From an uncultured Lutimaribacter sp. (lineage in GTDB: Bacteria > Pseudomonadota > Alphaproteobacteria > Rhodobacterales > Rhodobacteraceae), in contig CAJXSO010000027.1 in the NCBI GenBank assembly GCA_913061505.1, forward strand, positions 1-37,233: DNA of 37,233 bases. The letters run 5' to 3'. Positions within the stretch are counted from its first letter, which is position 1, and every line of letters starts with the position of its first letter. The translations under genes and the position numbers were made by a program. The notes under the pieces were generated by a model. It did no database searches, was not told where the DNA came from, and was given only the letters and a program-made list of their open reading frames with translations. Below, one piece after another: positions 15,278-25,869 of this stretch.

Positions 15278-16591
15278 TCAGGCCAGCATGGCCATCGGGT
15301 TTTCCAGATTATCCACGATATGTTGCAGCAATTCTGCCCCTAGGGCGCCATCAATCACCCGGTGATCTACCGACAGGGTGACCGACATCACCGTGGCCAC
15401 GCCAATCTGGCCATCATCGCCCACCACAGGCTTTTTCACCCCAGCGCCCACAGCCAAAATGGCGCCATGGGGCGGGTTGATGACCGCATCGAAATTATCA
15501 ATGCCAAACATGCCCAGGTTTGAAATGGCAAAGCTGCCGCCTTGGTATTCGTGCGGGGCCAATTTGCGGCTGCGCGCGCGTGTGGCCAGATCTTTCATTT
15601 CACCAGACAGGGCAGACAGCGTTTTGGTTTCGGCGTCTTTGAGAACCGGTGTAAACAGCCCCCCATCGATGGCGACAGCAACCGCCACATCCGATGGTTT
15701 CAGCTGCAGCACTCGGTCGCCCGCCCAAACAGCATTGGCGGCGGGCACGGCCTGCAAGGCCAGGGCGGCGGCCTTGATGATGAAATCATTGACCGACAAT
15801 TTCACCCCGCGATGCGCCAGCTGTGCGTTCAGCTGGGCGCGGAAGGCCATCAGCGCATCCAGCTTGATATCGCGCCGCAGGTAGAAATGCGGGATCGTTT
15901 GCTTGGCCTCTGTCAGGCGGGCGGCGATGGTTTTGCGCATGCCGTCCAGTTTGATTTCCTCATGCGGCCGGTCTTTGTAGATCTGCATCACCGCATCGGC
16001 GCTTGCCCCTTGTGCTGCGGGCGCTGCGGGCGCGGCAGGTGCGGCAGCCGCAGGGCGGGGGGCCGTGGGTGCCGCGGCAGATGGGGCGGCTGCGGCAGGC
16101 TGTGCCTTTGCGGCCAAGACATCGGCCTTTACGATGCGCCCATGGGGGCCCGTGCCCGCGATCTGCCCCAGATCTAGGCCCTGATCGGCTGCGATGCGGC
16201 GCGCCAGGGGCGATGCGAACACGCGCGCGCCGCCTGTTTTGGCCGGTGCGGCAGGGGCGGGCGTTGCGGCGGTTTCGGCCTTGGCGGCTGGGGCCGCAGC
16301 AGGGGCGGCGGCCGGGGGCGCGGCAGGGGCGGCGTCAGCGACGGTTTCGCCCTCATCCACCAGCACGGCAATCGCGGTGTTCACCTTGACGCCCTCGGTG
16401 CCCTCGGCCACCAGCAGCTTGCCGATGATGCCTTCATCGACCGCCTCGAACTCCATCGTGGCCTTATCGGTTTCGATCTCTGCCAGCAGATCACCCGCGC
16501 TGACGGTGTCGCCCTCTTTGACCAGCCATTTGGCCAGCGTCCCTTCCTCCATCGTGGGCGATAGGGCGGGCATAAGAATTTCGATTGCCAT
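15278..16591 (-). CDS. pdhC: Pyruvate dehydrogenase E2, dihydrolipoamide acetyltransferase
   Basis: 437 aa. The core of the pyruvate dehydrogenase complex, transferring acetyl groups from lipoyl-lysine to CoA. Residues 1-77 are a lipoyl domain with the modified Lys43 in ETDKATMEF. An Ala/Pro-rich linker leads to a peripheral-subunit-binding domain (123-160, [10 protein letters not shown]). A second linker follows, then the catalytic domain (from about 205) with His410 and Asp414 in SVDHRVIDG. Last gene of pdhA-pdhB-pdhC, starting 13 bases after the pdhB stop with an AGGAGGC ribosome binding site. Confidence 0.96.
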   Translation of the reverse strand: MAIEILMPALSPTMEEGTLAKWLVKEGDTVSAGDLLAEIETDKATMEFEAVDEGIIGKLLVAEGTEGVKVNTAIAVLVDEGETVADAAPAAPPAAAPAAAPAAKAETAATPAPAAPAKTGGARVFASPLARRIAADQGLDLGQIAGTGPHGRIVKADVLAAKAQPAAAAPSAAAPTAPRPAAAAPAAPAAPAAQGASADAVMQIYKDRPHEEIKLDGMRKTIAARLTEAKQTIPHFYLRRDIKLDALMAFRAQLNAQLAHRGVKLSVNDFIIKAAALALQAVPAANAVWAGDRVLQLKPSDVAVAVAIDGGLFTPVLKDAETKTLSALSGEMKDLATRARSRKLAPHEYQGGSFAISNLGMFGIDNFDAVINPPHGAILAVGAGVKKPVVGDDGQIGVATVMSVTLSVDHRVIDGALGAELLQHIVDNLENPMAMLA

Positions 16592-16604
16592 GCGCTGTGC
16601 CTCC

Positions 16605-17975
16605 TTAGCGGTAGGTTACTTTTTTGACGGCCGCCACGACCTCGTCGGTGGTGACAAGCGCGTGTTTTTCCAGATTTGCGGCATAGGGCATGGGCACGTC
16701 TTTGCCGGTGCAGTTGATCACGGGCGCATCCAGATAATCAAAGGCGCGTTCCATGATCGTGGCCGACAGATGGTTGCCGATACTGGCCACCGGCCAGCCC
16801 TCTTCCACAGTGACGCAGCGGTTGGTTTTCATCACGCTGGCCAGCACTGTGTCGTAATCGATGGGGCGCAGGCTGCGCAGGTCGATCACCTCGGCGCTGA
16901 TCCCTTCTGCGGCCAGCTTTTCTGCGGCCTCAAGCGCATAGGTCATGCCGATGCCAAAGCTGACAATCGTCACATCTTGGCCCTCGCGCCAGATGCGGGC
17001 CTTGCCAAAGGGCACGGTGTAATCCTCGATCATCGGCACATCAAAGGATTTGCCGTAGAGAATTTCGTTTTCCAGAAAGATCACCGGGTTTGGATCGCGG
17101 ATGGCGGTTTTCATCAAGCCTTTGTAATCAGAGGCGCAATAGGGCATCACCACGCGCAGACCGGGGATTTGCGCATACCATGCTGCGTAATCCTGGCTGT
17201 GTTGTGCACCCACACGGGCCGCCGCACCATTGGGGCCGCGAAACACAATCGGGCAGCCCATTTGCCCGCCAGACATATAGAGCGTTTTCGCCGCGGAATT
17301 GATGATATGGTCAATCGCCTGCATGGCAAAATTGAACGTCATGAATTCGACGATCGGTTTCAGCCCGCCAAAGGCGGCGCCCACCCCGATACCGGCAAAG
17401 CCATGTTCGGTGATGGGGGTGTCGATCACGCGTTTGGCGCCAAACTCGTCTAGCAGGCCCTGGCTGATTTTATAGGCGCCTTGGTATTCTGCCACCTCTT
17501 CGCCCATCAAGAACACATCGCCATCGCGGCGCATTTCTTCGGCCATCGCATCGCGCAATGCCTCGCGCACGGTTTGCTTTTTCAGCTCGGTGCCTTCGGG
17601 CCAATCGGGGGTGGCGGTTGCAACGGGGGCGGCCGGTGCTGCGGGTGCTGCTGCGGGCGCTGCTGGGGCCGGTGCCGCGGCAGGGGCAGGGGCGGCGGCA
17701 GAGGCAGGGGTGGTGGCGCTGGCGCTGTCTTCGCCGTCGTCCAAAAGCAGCGCGATGGCGGTGTTTACCTTTACGCCTTCGGTGCCTTCGGCCACCAAGA
17801 TCTGGCCGATCACACCCTCGTCCACCGCTTCGAATTCCATGGTGGCTTTGTCGGTTTCAATCTCGGCCAGAATATCGCCTGATTTTACCGTATCGCCTTC
17901 TTTGACCAGCCATTTGGCCAGGGTGCCTTCTTCCATGGTTGGCGACAAGGCGGGCATCAAAATTTCGGTTGCCAT
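16605..17975 (-). CDS. pdhB: Pyruvate dehydrogenase E1 beta with lipoyl domain
   Basis: 456 aa. With PdhA it decarboxylates pyruvate and reductively acetylates lipoamide. It is longer than ordinary E1-beta because it carries an N-terminal lipoyl domain (1-77, Lys43), a known alphaproteobacterial arrangement. An Ala/Pro linker of about 60 residues leads to the transketolase-like E1-beta domain from about residue 140, with [18 protein letters not shown] and [23 protein letters not shown] 17975 is chosen, since the [12 protein letters not shown] start is family-typical and GGGAGAG precedes it; the frame extends upstream into pdhA. Confidence 0.96.
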   Translation of the reverse strand: MATEILMPALSPTMEEGTLAKWLVKEGDTVKSGDILAEIETDKATMEFEAVDEGVIGQILVAEGTEGVKVNTAIALLLDDGEDSASATTPASAAAPAPAAAPAPAAPAAAPAAPAAPVATATPDWPEGTELKKQTVREALRDAMAEEMRRDGDVFLMGEEVAEYQGAYKISQGLLDEFGAKRVIDTPITEHGFAGIGVGAAFGGLKPIVEFMTFNFAMQAIDHIINSAAKTLYMSGGQMGCPIVFRGPNGAAARVGAQHSQDYAAWYAQIPGLRVVMPYCASDYKGLMKTAIRDPNPVIFLENEILYGKSFDVPMIEDYTVPFGKARIWREGQDVTIVSFGIGMTYALEAAEKLAAEGISAEVIDLRSLRPIDYDTVLASVMKTNRCVTVEEGWPVASIGNHLSATIMERAFDYLDAPVINCTGKDVPMPYAANLEKHALVTTDEVVAAVKKVTYR

Positions 17976-17989
17976 GATCTGTCTCTCCC

Positions 17990-18985
17990 TCAGGCCTCGG
18001 CGTAAATATCTGTCCAAAGCTCGGCAAGGTCCGGCTCGGGGCTGGTTTTGGCAAATTCGGCGCTGGCGTTCACGATCTCTTTGATCTCGCGGTCGATCGC
18101 CTTCAAATCGTCTTCGGTGGCGTGTTTGCCTTGCAAAAGCAGCTCGCGCACATGTTCGATGGCGTCTTTTTCTTCGCGCACTTTTTGCACCTCTTCGCGG
18201 GTGCGGTATTTCGCCGGGTCAGACATCGAGTGGCCGCGATAGCGATAGGTTTTGATTTCCAAGATATAGGGGCCCTTGCCCGCGCGGCAGTGCGCCACGG
18301 CCTTTTCGCCTGCGGCCTTTACCGCCAGCACATCCATGCCATCCACGGCCTCGCCGGGTATGCCAAAGGCCGCGCCGCGGGTGTAGATATCGGGCGACGA
18401 GGTCGAGCGGTGCTGCGATGTGCCCATGGCGTATTGGTTGTTTTCCACCACGAAAACCACCGGCAATTTCCACAAGGCCGCCATGTTGAAGGTTTCGTAA
18501 ACCTGGCCTTGGTTGGCGGCGCCATCACCGAAATAGGTAAATGTCACGCGGCCGTTTTCTTGGTATTTATCGGCAAAGGCCAGCCCCGCGCCCAGCGGCA
18601 CCTGCGCGCCCACAATGCCGTGCCCGCCGTAGAAATGCTTTTCGCGGCTGAACATATGCATCGAGCCGCCCTTGCCCTTGGAATAGCCGCCCGCGCGGCC
18701 TGTCAGCTCGGCCATCACACCATTTGGATCCATGCCACAGGCCAGCATATGGCCGTGATCACGATACGAGGTGATGCGCTTGTCGCCCTCTTCTGCGGCT
18801 GCCTCTAGCCCCACCACAACCGCCTCTTGGCCGATGTAGAGGTGGCAAAAACCGCCAATCAGGCCCATGCCGTAAAGCTGGCCCGCTTTTTCCTCGAATC
18901 GACGGATCAGCAGCATGTCGCGGTAATACTGGCGCAGTTCCTCGCCGGATGTATTTGATTTGGCAGGGGTTTTCTTGGCAACCAT
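17990..18985 (-). CDS. pdhA: Pyruvate dehydrogenase E1 alpha
   Basis: 331 aa. TPP-dependent E1-alpha subunit. The TPP/Mg motif GDGAANQG (153-160) is followed by the conserved [14 protein letters not shown] segment (177-190). Downstream lies the [20 protein letters not shown] region corresponding to the phosphorylation-loop area of eukaryotic homologues. ATG 18985 follows an excellent GAGGAGGC ribosome binding site, so the eight upstream in-frame codons are not needed. It is the first gene of the operon; 14 bases separate it from pdhB. Confidence 0.96.
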   Translation of the reverse strand: MVAKKTPAKSNTSGEELRQYYRDMLLIRRFEEKAGQLYGMGLIGGFCHLYIGQEAVVVGLEAAAEEGDKRITSYRDHGHMLACGMDPNGVMAELTGRAGGYSKGKGGSMHMFSREKHFYGGHGIVGAQVPLGAGLAFADKYQENGRVTFTYFGDGAANQGQVYETFNMAALWKLPVVFVVENNQYAMGTSQHRSTSSPDIYTRGAAFGIPGEAVDGMDVLAVKAAGEKAVAHCRAGKGPYILEIKTYRYRGHSMSDPAKYRTREEVQKVREEKDAIEHVRELLLQGKHATEDDLKAIDREIKEIVNASAEFAKTSPEPDLAELWTDIYAEA

Positions 18986-19011
18986 GCAACGCCTCCTCGC
19001 GGTTTGCATAA

Positions 19012-19035
19012 ATAGTTTAGCGTTAAACTATTATA
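19012..19035 (-). promoter_or_regulatory. pdhA promoter -10 with 20-bp palindromic operator
   Basis: A perfect palindrome ATAGTTTA-gcgt-TAAACTAT occupies 19012-19031. On the - strand a consensus TATAAT (19030-19035) overlaps its upstream edge by two bases, so the palindrome covers the probable transcription start. That position suits a repressor of the pdh operon. No clear -35 hexamer was seen. The binding protein is not identifiable from this window. Confidence 0.5.
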
Positions 19036-19154
19036 TATCGCAGCCCGGCCGAAAATGCGAGAAAAATTCGCCTGTGCGAAATTTGCCCATGCCTTTCAGG
19101 CCCAGTGCCTGCGCATTTGGGCGCCAAAAAGGCTAAAGGATTGCCTAAAAAGGC

Positions 19155-19451
19155 CTAGCGAATAACGATTTCGTCTGCGCGCAGCAGCCCCAGCACATCG
19201 CGGGCCTGTTCATCGAGCAGCTGCAAATCAAGATAAGCATCCGACAGCCGCGTGGTGAGGTTTTCCATGGCGGCCACCTCGGCGTTGAGCGCATCAAGCT
19301 GATCTTGCAAAAGCCGCGCATCCGCCTGAATTTCGGCACGGCGGAACAGCCCGTAATCCCCTTGCACAGCGGCAAAGGTGAAATACGCGCCCAATGTGAA
19401 CGCGACAGCGAAAAACGCCAAAATGCCAAGGGCGGGGGATGTGCGCCGCAT
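19155..19451 (-). CDS. FtsB/DivIC-like septum formation initiator
   Basis: 98 aa. A short bitopic membrane protein with an N-terminal transmembrane helix (about 7-27, LGILAFFAVAFTLGAYFTFA), then a coiled coil (about 38-75) ending in the LDEQARDVLGLLRADEIVI motif typical of this family. It acts in divisome assembly with FtsL/FtsQ-type partners. The MRRTSPALG start at 19451 fits relatives; an in-frame ATG at 19499 would add 16 residues. Its position just upstream of pdhA is common in Rhodobacterales, in my recollection. Confidence 0.88.
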   Translation of the reverse strand: MRRTSPALGILAFFAVAFTLGAYFTFAAVQGDYGLFRRAEIQADARLLQDQLDALNAEVAAMENLTTRLSDAYLDLQLLDEQARDVLGLLRADEIVIR

Positions 19452-19566
19452 GCTGTGAATACTCTGCCTCTGTGATGTTCCTCTGCCGGGAACTGCCATA
19501 ATTATGGCACAAGTGATTCGCGCTGTGAATCCCCTATTTGGACGAAACTATTGGGTTTTTTGGGTA

Positions 19567-19590
19567 TAAGGGCGCAATGCTGCGCCCTTA
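19567..19590 (-). terminator. Perfect hairpin containing the fadJ-like stop codon
   Basis: TAAGGGCGCA (19567-19576) and TGCGCCCTTA (19581-19590) form a perfect 10-bp stem with a 4-base loop. The TAA stop of the upstream - strand gene lies in the stem. There is no T-tract on the - strand side, so it is at best a non-canonical terminator or an mRNA 3' stabiliser. Confidence 0.45.
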
Positions 19591-21714
19591 GGTTTCAGCC
19601 AGGCTGGCAGGGGGCAAAAAGCGTGGCCCGTATTTTTCTGCCAGCTCGTGACAGCGCTGATAAAAGGCGTCATGGCCGTATGTCTGCACAAATTGCGCAT
19701 AGCCCCCCGTCCAGACCGGGGCGCCAATGCCCATGATCGAGCCGATATTGGCGTCTTGGCTACTGCGCAAAACGCCCTCGTCCAGGCAGCGCAGCGTTTC
19801 CAGAACGGCCCGAAACAGCAGGCGATCCTTGATATCTTGCAGCGGAATTTCTGCGCCCTCTTTGCGCCAGGCCTGCAGCCCCGGCCACAGCGCCTTTGTG
19901 CCGCCCTCGTAGCTGTAAAATCCACCGCCCTGGGCGCGGCCCTTGCGGCCATGGGTGTGCACCATATCGCGCAGCACCGCACGCGCCTGCGGTGTTGGGT
20001 CTTGGGCGGGGTCGCGCAGGCCCATGCCAACCTGGGTGTCAAAAATATCCAAGGCCAGCGACAGTTTCACCTCGTCGTAAAGCGCCAGCATGCCGGTGGG
20101 AAAGCCCACCGCGCGGGCCATGTTTTCAATCACCACCGGGTCCAGCCCTTCGGCCAGCATTTGCACCGCCTCGTCCATTTTGGTGCCAATGGTGCGCGAG
20201 GTGTAAAAGCCTGTGCTGTCATTCACCACAATGGGGGTTTTGCCAATCTGGCGGGCAAAATCAAAGGCGCGCGCCAGGCTGGCTTGGCTGGTTTTCTCGC
20301 CCATGACGATCTCTAACAGCGGCATTTTATCGACCGGCGAGAAGAAATGCAGCCCGATAAAGTTTTCGGGCTTTGCCGCCCCCTGGCCCAGCCGCGTGAC
20401 TGGCAAGGTCGAGGTGTTGGTGCCCCAGATGCCGCCTTCGGCCAATAGCGCCTGATGCTCGGCTAAAACGGCCGATTTTACGTCTTCGCGTTCAAACACC
20501 GCCTCGATGATCAGGTCGCAGCCGGCCAGCGCGCCGCTGTCAGTGGTGGCGGTGATGCGTTCCAAAACGGCTTGGGCGGCTTGCGCGTCCATGCGCCCCT
20601 TATCGACCCGCGCCTGCAGCAGGCCCGCGCTATAGGCGCGCCCCTGTTCGGCGGCAGCGGGTGTGGTGTCTTTCAATACCACCTCTATCCCCGCCATGGC
20701 CGCGCTATAGGCAATGCCCTGGCCCATCATGCCAGCGCCCAAAATGCCCAGTTTCTGCACTTTTGTCTTGGGGTGGTCTTTGGGCCGTGCGGCGCCACCT
20801 TGCACTTTGTTCAGGTCAAAGAAAAACGCCTGTATCATATTTTTCGTCACCGCCAGCGGCACGAGCGAGGCAAAGGCGCGGGTTTCATAGCGCTGCGCGC
20901 TTTCAAAATCGACCGGCGCGCAGGTGTTGGTCATGACATCCAGAATGCGCGCAGGGGCGGGCAGCAGGCCGCGGGTTTTTTTCCACAACATCGCCGATGC
21001 CGCGGCCAGTTTTGGCGCCGCGGCGGCGGTGTTTGACGCACCCCCCGGTATCTTATAGCCGCGCCTGTCCCACGGTTGCACGCAGGCATCAGGCGCCTGG
21101 CCTGCCTCTGACAGCAGCCAGGCACGGGCACGGGCCAAAAGCGCCGTTTGATCTGGCACAACCTCGTGCACCAGCCCGGCTTTCAAGGCGGTTTGCGCGC
21201 CCAGCATGCGCCCTTCCAGCACGAAAGGCATGGCGCCTTCGATGCCCAATAAATAGGTCATGCGCACAACACCGCCGCCCCCCGGCAGCAGGCCCAGCGT
21301 CACCTCGGGCAGGCCAATTTTCACCTTTGGGGCATCGACAGCAATGCGGTAATGGCTGGCCAGGCAAATTTCAAAACCACCGCCCGCGGCTGCGCCATTG
21401 ATGGCGGCCACCACCGGCACGCCCAGCTGTTCCAGGCGGCGCATATTGGCCTTGGTGCGCGAGACGCTTTCAAAGATCTCGTCTTCCTGGCCGGGTTTTA
21501 CGCTGATCAGCCATTTCAAATCGCCGCCCGCGAAAAACGTGTCTTTGGCCGAGGTTAAAATAACCCCCTTCAGCCCGGGCTCGGCGCATAGCTTATCCGT
21601 CATCTCTTGGTAGAGCAGGTCAAATTGCGCGTTCATCGCATTAACTGGCCCGTCCATATCCATGGTCACGGTTACAATGCCAGCGGCGTCTTTTTCGTAG
21701 TGAAACTGGCCCAT
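19588..21714 (-). CDS. FadJ/FadB-type enoyl-CoA hydratase/3-hydroxyacyl-CoA dehydrogenase
   Basis: 708 aa. A bifunctional beta-oxidation enzyme. The N-terminal crotonase domain (about 1-200) has FAGGDLK for the oxyanion hole and both catalytic glutamates, Glu115 (GGGFE) and Glu137 (GLPEV). The dehydrogenase part starts about 320 with the NAD-binding GAGMMG (326-331) and catalytic His456 in IGLHFFSPVDKMP. ATG 21714 is chosen because the family begins there; the open frame runs further into the thiolase gene. It is two bases downstream of the thiolase stop, so the two form a fadA-fadJ-like operon. Confidence 0.95.
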   Translation of the reverse strand: MGQFHYEKDAAGIVTVTMDMDGPVNAMNAQFDLLYQEMTDKLCAEPGLKGVILTSAKDTFFAGGDLKWLISVKPGQEDEIFESVSRTKANMRRLEQLGVPVVAAINGAAAGGGFEICLASHYRIAVDAPKVKIGLPEVTLGLLPGGGGVVRMTYLLGIEGAMPFVLEGRMLGAQTALKAGLVHEVVPDQTALLARARAWLLSEAGQAPDACVQPWDRRGYKIPGGASNTAAAAPKLAAASAMLWKKTRGLLPAPARILDVMTNTCAPVDFESAQRYETRAFASLVPLAVTKNMIQAFFFDLNKVQGGAARPKDHPKTKVQKLGILGAGMMGQGIAYSAAMAGIEVVLKDTTPAAAEQGRAYSAGLLQARVDKGRMDAQAAQAVLERITATTDSGALAGCDLIIEAVFEREDVKSAVLAEHQALLAEGGIWGTNTSTLPVTRLGQGAAKPENFIGLHFFSPVDKMPLLEIVMGEKTSQASLARAFDFARQIGKTPIVVNDSTGFYTSRTIGTKMDEAVQMLAEGLDPVVIENMARAVGFPTGMLALYDEVKLSLALDIFDTQVGMGLRDPAQDPTPQARAVLRDMVHTHGRKGRAQGGGFYSYEGGTKALWPGLQAWRKEGAEIPLQDIKDRLLFRAVLETLRCLDEGVLRSSQDANIGSIMGIGAPVWTGGYAQFVQTYGHDAFYQRCHELAEKYGPRFLPPASLAET

Positions 21715-21716
21715 TC

Positions 21717-22922
21717 TCACACCCGTTCGATCAAAGTTGAAATTCCCATGCCGCCGCCTACGCACAGGCTGATCATGGCGCGTTTTGCTTGCCTGCGCTC
21801 TAGCTCGTCCAGCACAATCGAGACCAGCGCCGCCCCCGTGGCGCCCAGCGGGTGGCCCATGGCAATGGCGCCGCCACATACGTTGGTGATCTCATGCGAG
21901 ATGCCCAAATCGCGCATATACCGCAGCGCGACCGAGGCAAAGGCCTCGTTAATTTCCCAAATATCCACGTCATCCACGCCCAAACCCGCCTTGGCCAGGC
22001 ATTTCTTGGCGGCAGGCCCGGGGCCGGTGAGCATGATCACCGGATCTGTGGCCAACACAGCCGTTGCCAAAATACGCCCCCGCGGCGCCAGCCCCAGCGC
22101 GCGGCCGGCCTTTTCTGACCCGATCAAAACCGCCGCCGCCCCATCGACAATACCCGAGGAATTGCCCGGCGTGTGCACATGGTTGATGCGGGCCACCTGC
22201 GGATAGCGCGCCAGCGCCATATCATCCATGCCCAAGGCGCCCATCTGCGCAAACGAGGGTTTCAGCCCCCCCAGCGCCTGCATATCGGTGCCGGGTTTGA
22301 TGAAATCGTCGCGCTCTAGAATGATGCGGCCGTTCATATCGCGCACCGGCACGACCGAGCGATCAAACCAGCCGTTGTCGCGGGCATGGGCCGCGCGCCG
22401 CTGGCTTTCCATGGCAAAGGCATCCACATCTTCGCGGCTATAGCCATCGAGCGTGGCAATCAGATCTGCGCCAATACCTTGGGGCACCGAATGATGGCCC
22501 AACACAAATTCCGGGTCGGCAAACATCGGCCCGCCCGAGGCGCCCAGCGGCACCCGGCTCATCGATTCCAAGCCGCCCGCAACCACCAGATCCTCGTGCC
22601 CCGAGCCCACCTTGGCCGCGGCCATGTTTACCGCCTCTAGCCCTGATGCGCAAAACCGATCCAGCTGCACCCCCGGCACGCTTTCATCCCAGCGCGCCGA
22701 TTGCACGGCCGCCTTGGCGATGCAGCTGCCCTGTTCCAGCACAGGCGCCACGCAGCCCATAATCACATCATCCACCAGCGCAGTATCCAGGCTGTGGCGC
22801 TCTTGCAGCGCCTCGAGCAGGCCGGCCAGCAGGCGAATGGGCTTGACCTCGTTCAGGGTGCCGCCGGGCTTGCCCTTGGAACGGGGGGTGCGCAGGGCGT
22901 CGTAGATAAAGGCATCTGTCAT
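21717..22922 (-). CDS. Acetyl-CoA C-acyltransferase (thiolase)
   Basis: 401 aa. Thiolase that cleaves 3-ketoacyl-CoA in the last step of beta-oxidation. Catalytic residues are present: Cys91 in [10 protein letters not shown], His357 in GHPLG and Cys387 in CVGGGMG. Length and the [18 protein letters not shown]-terminus are typical. ATG 22922 has AGGAAA upstream; an in-frame extension to 23093 is not supported. Paired with the FadJ-type protein it would serve degradation of medium- or long-chain acyl-CoAs; the exact chain length cannot be read. Confidence 0.94.
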   Translation of the reverse strand: MTDAFIYDALRTPRSKGKPGGTLNEVKPIRLLAGLLEALQERHSLDTALVDDVIMGCVAPVLEQGSCIAKAAVQSARWDESVPGVQLDRFCASGLEAVNMAAAKVGSGHEDLVVAGGLESMSRVPLGASGGPMFADPEFVLGHHSVPQGIGADLIATLDGYSREDVDAFAMESQRRAAHARDNGWFDRSVVPVRDMNGRIILERDDFIKPGTDMQALGGLKPSFAQMGALGMDDMALARYPQVARINHVHTPGNSSGIVDGAAAVLIGSEKAGRALGLAPRGRILATAVLATDPVIMLTGPGPAAKKCLAKAGLGVDDVDIWEINEAFASVALRYMRDLGISHEITNVCGGAIAMGHPLGATGAALVSIVLDELERRQAKRAMISLCVGGGMGISTLIERV

Positions 22923-23095
22923 GGCAGCATTTCCTTTCGTAAAGTGGCGCAGGCATTGCCCACAGGTTAGGGGCGGCAGGGCTGGTTTGCCAACGCAGTG
23001 GTGGGGGCTGTGCCCCAACGTCACGCGGGCGGGGCAGGCTTGCCCAAGGCGGGGCTGGCGGTGCAGGGTGGGCGTAGCGGCCAATGGGGGCAAGA

Positions 23096-23974
23096 ATGCA
23101 GATCAAAGCCAATGGAATTTTCCTCGACTACGAAGAGCTGGGCCCAACGGGCGGTGTGCCGCTGATCTTGGTGCGTGGCCTGGGCAGCACCATCGCGCAT
23201 TGGCCGCCCGGGTTTGCGGGCGCATTTGCGGCGCTGGGGTATCGGGTGGTGATGTTTGACAACCGCGATATCGGGCGCTCGCAGCGCTGCCCGGCGCCCG
23301 GGGTGGATGGCAAGGCCGAAACCATCTTGGCCCAGATCGCCGCAGGCCAAGCGCCCACGCCTGCCTACCTGTTGCAGGATATGGCCGCAGATGTGGTGGG
23401 GCTGATGGATGCGCTGGGGCTGGAAAAGGCGCATGTTTTCGGCATGTCGATGGGGGGTGGCATTGCGCAATTGCTGGCCATCCACCACGCCCACCGGCTG
23501 CTGAGCGCCACGCTGGTGATGACGCGCCCGGGCTTTGTGGGGCAGGGCAAGCTGGATGATCTGCTGTCTTATCCCGGCACCGAGGATGAGTATGTAAAAA
23601 CCTCGCTTTACTGGGATCAGATCTGGGGCAACCCGGGCTTTCCGGTGACGCAAGACTATGTGGGTGATATGGCCCGCGCGGCCTATGCCCGTGGGGTCGA
23701 GGCCGATGGCGTGAACAGGCAGCTTTTGGCCACGATCAACGCTGGCGATTTGCGCGCGCAGCTGCCCGATGTTGCGCTGCCCTGCCTGGTGTTGCACGGC
23801 GCCGAAGACAGTTTGATACCGCCCGAATTTGGCCGCCAGATTGCGGCCCTGATCCCTGATGCCGAATGCCATGTGATTGCGGGTATGGGCCATACAATCA
23901 CGCCGCTGGTGGTGCCGGTCTTGGTGGGTTTGATGCACGAGTTTTACTGCCGCCGCGTGGGGGCTATGCGGTAA
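23096..23974 (+). CDS. Alpha/beta hydrolase
   Basis: 292 aa, alpha/beta hydrolase fold. The triad appears complete: Ser118 in the nucleophile elbow GMSMGG, Asp238 in [10 protein letters not shown], and His266 in GMGHTI. The [12 protein letters not shown] segment supplies the oxyanion region, and [10 protein letters not shown] is typical of the family. Substrate is unknown; esterase, lactonase or C-C hydrolase are all possible. ATG 23096 has a GGGGG-type ribosome binding site; ATG 23084 would add four residues. It is divergent from the thiolase across a 173-bp gap with GC-rich short dyads and no clear promoter. Confidence 0.85.
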   Translation: MQIKANGIFLDYEELGPTGGVPLILVRGLGSTIAHWPPGFAGAFAALGYRVVMFDNRDIGRSQRCPAPGVDGKAETILAQIAAGQAPTPAYLLQDMAADVVGLMDALGLEKAHVFGMSMGGGIAQLLAIHHAHRLLSATLVMTRPGFVGQGKLDDLLSYPGTEDEYVKTSLYWDQIWGNPGFPVTQDYVGDMARAAYARGVEADGVNRQLLATINAGDLRAQLPDVALPCLVLHGAEDSLIPPEFGRQIAALIPDAECHVIAGMGHTITPLVVPVLVGLMHEFYCRRVGAMR

Positions 23975-24015
23975 AATTTCACAGATTTTTCGCAGGTTTG
24001 TCTTGTCGCTGTTAC

Positions 24016-24047
24016 ATATATCTAATATTCGCGAAATATGGATATAT
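24016..24047 (+). promoter_or_regulatory. Probable ArsR operator overlapping the arsR-arsC start
   Basis: An AT-rich dyad has perfect 7-bp outer arms, ATATATC (24016-24022) and GATATAT (24041-24047), around the core TTCGCGAA (24028-24035). The arms bracket the ATG at 24038. ArsR-family repressors typically bind such ATA-rich dyads in their own promoters. No Shine-Dalgarno is visible before the ATG, so the mRNA may be leaderless, with TAATAT at 24023-24028 as a possible -10 element. Confidence 0.5.
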
Positions 24048-24874
24048 ACATCGATCAGCTGGCCGCCCTGGCCCATCCCCAGCGCTTGGCGCTTTTTCGG
24101 CTGCTTATGCGGCGCTACCCGCAGGCGGTGGCGGCGGGTGAATTGGCGCAGGCGTTGGATGTGCGCCAAAACACCCTGTCGGCCTATCTGGCCTGCCTGC
24201 GCCAGGCGGGGCTGATTGCCCAAAACCGCGCGGGCCGCTCGCTGCTTTATCGCATCGAGATGGCACAGGCCGAGGGGCTGCTAGCCTATCTTTTCGATGA
24301 TTGCTGCCGCGGGCGCGTTGCTGTGTGCGCGCAGCCCCATTCAGACATGCCAGCACAGGAGCACAGCATGGGCCAGGCCCCGTTTCATATTTTGTTTATT
24401 TGCACCGGCAATTCCGCACGCTCGATCTTTGCCGAGGCGATATTGAACCAGCTGGGGCAGGGGCGGTTTGTGGCCCATTCGGCGGGCACCGCGCCCTATA
24501 GCCAGCTCAACCCGCTGGCGGTGCAAATGCTGCAAGACAAGGGCCACGATATCGCGCCGCTTTTTGCCAAGAACACCACCCATTTTCAGGCCGAGGATGC
24601 GCCTAAAATGGATTTTGTGTTTACCGTGTGCGATCTGGCCGCAAACGAGGATTGCCCGGCCTGGCCCGGCCAGCCCATCACCGCCCATTGGGGCGTGCCC
24701 GACCCGGTAAAAGCCACCGGCACCCAGGCCCAACGCATGCTGGAATTTCAGGCCGCTTACGGCGCGCTTTACAATCGCATTGCGGCCTTTGTGGCCCTGC
24801 CCATTGAAACGCTGGGCCGCGCCTCGCTGCAGGCCCATCTTGACGCCATCGCAAAGGAGCACCCGGCACAATGA
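24038..24874 (+). CDS. ArsR repressor fused to ArsC-type arsenate reductase
   Basis: 278 aa, two domains. Residues 1-100 are an ArsR/SmtB winged helix ([11 protein letters not shown], then [20 protein letters not shown]) with a Cys89-Cys90 pair plus Cys97 that could bind As(III). Residues 112-278 are a low-molecular-weight phosphatase-like arsenate reductase. Its P-loop Cys122 lies in CTGNSARS with Arg128; Cys198 and Cys206 match the redox cysteines of thioredoxin-linked ArsC; Asp222 is in GVPDP. The fusion couples sensing and arsenate chemistry in one chain. First gene of a three-gene arsenic operon, overlapping the next by 4 nt. Confidence 0.92.
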   Translation: MDIYIDQLAALAHPQRLALFRLLMRRYPQAVAAGELAQALDVRQNTLSAYLACLRQAGLIAQNRAGRSLLYRIEMAQAEGLLAYLFDDCCRGRVAVCAQPHSDMPAQEHSMGQAPFHILFICTGNSARSIFAEAILNQLGQGRFVAHSAGTAPYSQLNPLAVQMLQDKGHDIAPLFAKNTTHFQAEDAPKMDFVFTVCDLAANEDCPAWPGQPITAHWGVPDPVKATGTQAQRMLEFQAAYGALYNRIAAFVALPIETLGRASLQAHLDAIAKEHPAQ

Positions 24875-25869
24875 CAACCTATGCAATCAACGGTTTGGGC
24901 CGTGTGGGCAAACTGGCGCTGCGCCCGCTTTTGGAAAGCGGCGCGCAGATCGCTTGGGTGAACGACGCAGTGGGCGATGCAGCCATGCAGGCGCATTTGC
25001 TGGAATTTGACAGCGTGCATGGGCGCTGGCCGGCGGAATTTTCAGCCGATGCCAGCAGCATTTGCATCAATGGCACGCGCATTCCCTTTATCGGCACGCG
25101 CCATCTGGCCGATTTGCCGCTGCAGGGGGTGGATGTGGTGATCGATTGCACGGGCGTTTTCAAAACCCAGGCCGCGCTGCAGCCCTATTTCGATGCCGGG
25201 GTGAAAAAGGTGGTGGTCAGCGCGCCGGTGAAAGACGGGCCCACGGCAAATATTGTCTATGGTGTGAACACCGATGTTTATGACCCCGCCCAGCACCAGA
25301 TTGTTACCGCGGCCAGCTGCACCACCAATTGCCTGGCCCCGGTGGTGAAAGTGGTGCACGAGGCCATCGGCATTCGCCATGGCAGCATCACCACGATACA
25401 CGATGTGACCAACACCCAAACCATCGTTGATCGCCCCGCCAAGGATTTGCGCCGCGCGCGTTCGGCGCTGAATTCGCTGATCCCCACCACGACTGGTTCT
25501 GCCACGGCGATCACGCTGATTTACCCGGAACTCAAGGGGCGGCTAAACGGCCATGCGGTGCGCGTGCCCTTGCTGAATGCCTCACTGACGGATTGCGTGT
25601 TTGAACTGGCGCGCGAAACCACCGTTGACGAGGTGAACGCCCTGTTCCAAGCCGCAGCCGCAGGCCCCTTGAAAGGCATCCTGGGCTTCGAGGCGCGCCC
25701 GCTTGTTTCGGCAGATTACGTGAATGACACCCGCTCTAGCATCATCGATGGGCCCTCGACCATGGTGATCAACGGCACCCAGCTGAAAGTTTACGCATGG
25801 TATGACAACGAGATGGGCTATGCCCACCGTTTGATCGATGTGGCGCGCATGGTTGGCGATCGGCTATGA
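24871..25869 (+). CDS. ArsJ-associated glyceraldehyde-3-phosphate dehydrogenase
   Basis: 332 aa. GAPDH that uses arsenate in place of phosphate to form 1-arseno-3-phosphoglycerate, the substrate of ArsJ. NAD-binding [13 protein letters not shown] is at the N-terminus; the catalytic Cys150 lies in [10 protein letters not shown] and the conserved histidine in [10 protein letters not shown]. The C-terminal [15 protein letters not shown] is family-typical. Its assignment to the arsenic type comes from being sandwiched by 4-nt overlaps between arsR-arsC and arsJ; ordinary glycolytic GAPDH is usually elsewhere. Confidence 0.92.
   Translation: MTTYAINGLGRVGKLALRPLLESGAQIAWVNDAVGDAAMQAHLLEFDSVHGRWPAEFSADASSICINGTRIPFIGTRHLADLPLQGVDVVIDCTGVFKTQAALQPYFDAGVKKVVVSAPVKDGPTANIVYGVNTDVYDPAQHQIVTAASCTTNCLAPVVKVVHEAIGIRHGSITTIHDVTNTQTIVDRPAKDLRRARSALNSLIPTTTGSATAITLIYPELKGRLNGHAVRVPLLNASLTDCVFELARETTVDEVNALFQAAAAGPLKGILGFEARPLVSADYVNDTRSSIIDGPSTMVINGTQLKVYAWYDNEMGYAHRLIDVARMVGDRL

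Noticed and set aside
16390-17975. Near-identical lipoyl domains in pdhB and pdhC as a possible recent duplication or gene conversion.
   Set aside because: The proteins match at most positions, but synonymous sites differ widely between the two DNA stretches, so similarity is maintained by selection. A lipoyl domain on E1-beta is normal for alphaproteobacteria.
19100-19160. Possible terminator after the FtsB-like gene from repeated GCCTTTTT words on the - strand.
   Set aside because: The potential stem is only 3-4 bp, too weak to call an intrinsic terminator.
23003-23058. GC-rich dyads such as GGGGGCTGTGCCCC before the hydrolase gene, considered as a dispersed REP-like element because similar words occur at 5064 and within g15.
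   Set aside because: The shared word is short, one copy is inside coding sequence, and flanks do not match; chance in GC-rich DNA explains it.
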